From Antedon mediterranea (lineage: Eukaryota > Echinodermata > Crinoidea > Comatulida > Antedonidae), in contig NC_092672.1 of the NCBI RefSeq assembly GCF_964355755.1, forward strand, positions 35,770,501 through 35,834,500: a DNA stretch of 64,000 nt. The letters run 5' to 3'. Made by a program: the position numbers and the translations under genes. Shown piece after piece: positions 61,901-64,000 of this stretch; positions within the stretch are counted from its first letter, which is position 1; every line of letters starts with the position of its first letter. The notes under the pieces are model-generated. The model saw only the letters and a list, made by a program, of their open reading frames with translations, was not told where the DNA came from and searched no databases.

Positions 61901-62647
61901 TTCATTTTCTTTTATAAAATTGTTAAAATGTTCAATAGACTTTTCCAAACGCTGGAGCTTTTCCATTTGTTGACACAAAAGTTCAAAAAGAAGAACTTTT
62001 TCTTCATTTAGTTTATCATTATCCAAAGAAAGAAAGTTATTGTTTTCTTGTAAGTCTGTAAGTTCTTGTAATGTTGCTTGTAATTCTTCATTAACTGTAT
62101 AATGATTCTCCTCCATTTGAAGGATCCGATCTTGCAAGCAAGCTACTGACCCTTCTCCTTCACTACTTACTATATCCCAATTGTTATCAGATGTATTTGA
62201 TGGATCATCAGCTAGAATTGATCCACCATCTGAAGATGAAGATGGCATAAATGGAAGTAAGAACAATTCATTTACAAGACTACCTTCTGACGGCATACGC
62301 TCAAGCGTGGTTCCATCTTGCTCCGTCGGTAACGTCGGACTTTCTCCGTGTAATCGTGAACTTCCTTCTAATGCAAGTAACATTGCTTTTTCATAGTCCG
62401 TTTTTGAGTACTGCATAGATGAATCCAATGCTGTTATTTTATCTTTCAAATTCCTGTTCTCTTGTTTCAACAGTTCTAACTGCTGTCGCATTGCCATGTT
62501 TTCTTGTTGTGTTTGTTGCAGAAGCTCGTTTATCTCCGTCCAGCCAGCGGTATTCAAGTCCGTCTGACTCATGTTGGCAGTAACCCGCTCAGTTAAATCG
62601 TCACTGGTGGAATGTTCTACCGGCGTTGAAGGGGTGGTATCATCAAC
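54700..62647 (-). CDS. SPECC1L: SPECC1L/cytospin, 3' part (N-terminus beyond window)
   Basis: Five minus-strand exons in phase: 60336-62647, 56739-56850, 55587-55703, 54993-55052, 54700-54789, giving about 896 residues; the 5' exons lie outside the window (human about 1117). The large exon codes a long Glu/Lys/Leu coiled coil with a serine-rich insert, then a Ser/Pro/Thr-rich linker. The last four exons code a calponin-homology domain: [57 protein letters not shown], and [20 protein letters not shown]. Order and motifs match cytospins, which link actin and microtubules at adherens junctions. The exon at 60336 ends in a split codon completed at 56850 (Asn), followed by EAPEKKDP. Introns carry a MITE pair and the 927-bp TIR element. 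Confidence 0.93.
55919..55947. repeat. Poly(A) run
   Basis: About 28 A residues, 36 bases before a MITE, in a SPECC1L intron. No retrotransposon body is recognised next to it. Confidence 0.85.
55983..56168. mobile_element. MITE family A copy 20
   Basis: TA-flanked, with a short duplicated ATCAAACTATCAAA in the left arm. Confidence 0.87.
57376..57545. mobile_element. MITE family A copy 21 with expanded core
   Basis: Ends CAGTTCTGTCTATACTATC and GATAGTGTAGACAGAGCTT. The core unit TGCATATCACTACCATATTTG is repeated four times; other copies have one or two. Confidence 0.85.
57794..58720. mobile_element. TIR element, 927 bp, no coding
   Basis: Ends CGCCCGTATTCTTAAACCGG and CCGGTTTAAGAATACGGGCG are exact inverted copies. 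Long subterminal arms rich in TAGTTCGAAGTTCGACT follow, and the centre is unique. It may be a non-autonomous DNA transposon. It lies in the SPECC1L intron between exons 60336-62647 and 56739-56850. Confidence 0.85.
59219..59389. repeat. CAGTAGAA-type element, complete
   Basis: Starts CAGTAGAACC, ends TTTCTACTG. Interior GTGTTAAAACAATATTG and GTCCCCTTAATAGGGG link it to 31421-31850 and 38796-39185. Confidence 0.7.
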
Positions 62648-64000
62648 CTGTTGAGATAAAATGCAATGAATAAAACATCGTAGATTTCTGAAATATCTAT
62701 ATTCTTTTGACAAACATAGTCTTCTGATAAAAAATATTGATCCAATTCAAGTAGAAGTATTTAATTTGAAAATGAAACTCTAAGTTGTCAAATGTATAGA
62801 AGGAAACGCACTTTGTTAAGTTTGAAGTGTTTAACAACTTTTGGAATAAACCATTATTGTTATAGGTATACCTTTACAAAACCAAAGCACAAAATTTGAA
62901 CTTCTTAATCCCTTGTAAGAAATCATAGTCTTCACATAACCATTGGAATACATCTTGAGTCTTGTTCTGTTTGTTTTTTAAAGTAATTTTCCAAACATGA
63001 CACATTTAGAACATTCTATTGCCCTTTCAGAGGTAACCATTTCCTTTTAGGGATGGTCTAAAAATAACTTTAAATTGAGCTAAATTGAGCTAAAATAAGC
63101 ATCAAATTTTGAACTATCTATGCTTAAATTAAATTAACTCACTTGAGGTCAAATTAATCCTTGTTAGCATAAAATTAAAGTAACTAATTAAAATACAAAT
63201 AGGCCAGTAATTTCATAACAGCTAAGAAGATTTTTAATTAATTTAATATTGATTCTGCCAGTTATCCAATTTGTAATAATAACTACCAAACACAGAAGTA
63301 CAAAATAACGTATTCATTTGAATTATGTGGTGTAGGGGAACTGAGGATTTCAGTAAATATGATATTACTGTATATAATAATATAAATTCTAAATAATGAA
63401 ATACAGTATCAACTAATAGTACAGTAATGTAATAATTATAAAGAGTGCATTTATAGATATTCTGACTATACTATTCTTTGAAACCTTACATATTTATTTG
63501 GCCATGCAAATTTTCCTGACAATTCTATAGAATTTGTCTTGTAATCTTCCTATTATGCTAAAGAATGGAACAAAATAAAGCTGATATTTAGTAGATTTCA
63601 GGTACTAACCTAGCGTTAAATCAGACTTAACACAGAATAAACAACACAGAATAAGGGCATATCAAGTGAATTATCTAGTATTAGTAATACAGTAGCCTGT
63701 TCATAGACATAATTACAAATTATTTAGAAAATAAAGAACAAACTCTGTAAACAAAGACCCTATTGTTAAGTTTCTACTAATAATTGATATTGCAGACTAA
63801 TAATAATATCACATTATTGCATAGAAAATGTAATTTGTGAATCCATTAGCTAGATTCGCTGACCTGGGTGTAAAACCTAGGATCATTTCATGTTCATCAC
63901 ATATCGTACTTCCATTAACATTTTGGTTCATCCAAAAAAAATGTTATTTGTGGCTATAAAATATGTAGTATAATGTTTTCTTATGTTTAATGTAGCCAGT
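62648..64000. other. SPECC1L intron, no further exon seen
   Basis: AT-rich. No coding stretch with splice sites was found on the minus strand, so the next upstream exon lies beyond the window. The open frame continuing to 62713 crosses a good acceptor (CTCAACAG at 62648-62655) and is intronic. Confidence 0.6.

Noticed and set aside
60378-62396. Plus-strand Ser-rich frames
   Set aside because: They are antisense shadows of the SPECC1L coiled-coil exon.
62648-62713. Met start of SPECC1L at 62713
   Set aside because: The stretch lies upstream of a clear acceptor (CTCAACAG) and is intronic; the gene continues beyond the window.

Overview
The window is animal nuclear DNA: AT-rich, intron-dense and about 60% repeats or non-coding. 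Every conserved gene has GT-AG introns and a bilaterian protein family. The gene set (RUSF1, MTMR3/4-type FYVE myotubularin, SMYD4, a C19orf53-like small protein, SPECC1L/cytospin) plus a single-exon P-loop sulfotransferase-like gene fits an invertebrate deuterostome. An echinoderm is my best guess, by inference only; no species call is possible from the sequence. All exon boundaries below were set by eye from reading frame, splice sites and family similarity, and phases were checked to sum correctly.

Layout, left to right: (1) 183-260 (+), terminal exon of an unrecognised gene. (2) 1423-2189 (-), a complete 3-exon C19orf53/UPF0390-like gene. (3) 3276-4913 (+), a 545-residue single-exon orphan with a KRVSF (PP1-docking type) motif. 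(4) 4914-8461, repeat-rich intergenic DNA. (5) 8462-17961 (-), complete 13-exon RUSF1. (6) 17962-20662, a head-to-head promoter region with an ETS/YY1-like site. (7) 20663-37274 (+), complete 15-exon myotubularin-related gene (PH-GRAM, active CX5R phosphatase, C-terminal FYVE). (8) 37275-40906, 3'UTR and tail-to-tail gap. (9) 40907-48740 (-), 14-exon SMYD4 (TPR, MYND, SET) with a LINE reverse transcriptase and SINEs in one intron. (10) 50566-51390 (-), sulfotransferase-like gene. (11) 54700 to beyond 62647 (-), five 3' exons of SPECC1L/cytospin.

The genes do not form a pathway: the window is an ordinary chromosomal neighbourhood of housekeeping-type genes. The unusual content is the repeats. 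A roughly 150-bp TA-flanked MITE occurs about 21 times, mostly in introns and several times within tens of bases of splice sites; in SMYD4 one copy meets the 5' splice site exactly. A second family, about 850 bp with TGTTATGCGC termini, 4-bp target duplications and ends built of TTGCGCAA palindromes, occurs twice, once nested inside the MITE. Two unrelated genes (MTMR and SPECC1L) carry tandem copies of their own final-exon tail in the 3'UTR. Several minisatellites sit inside elements with inverted termini.
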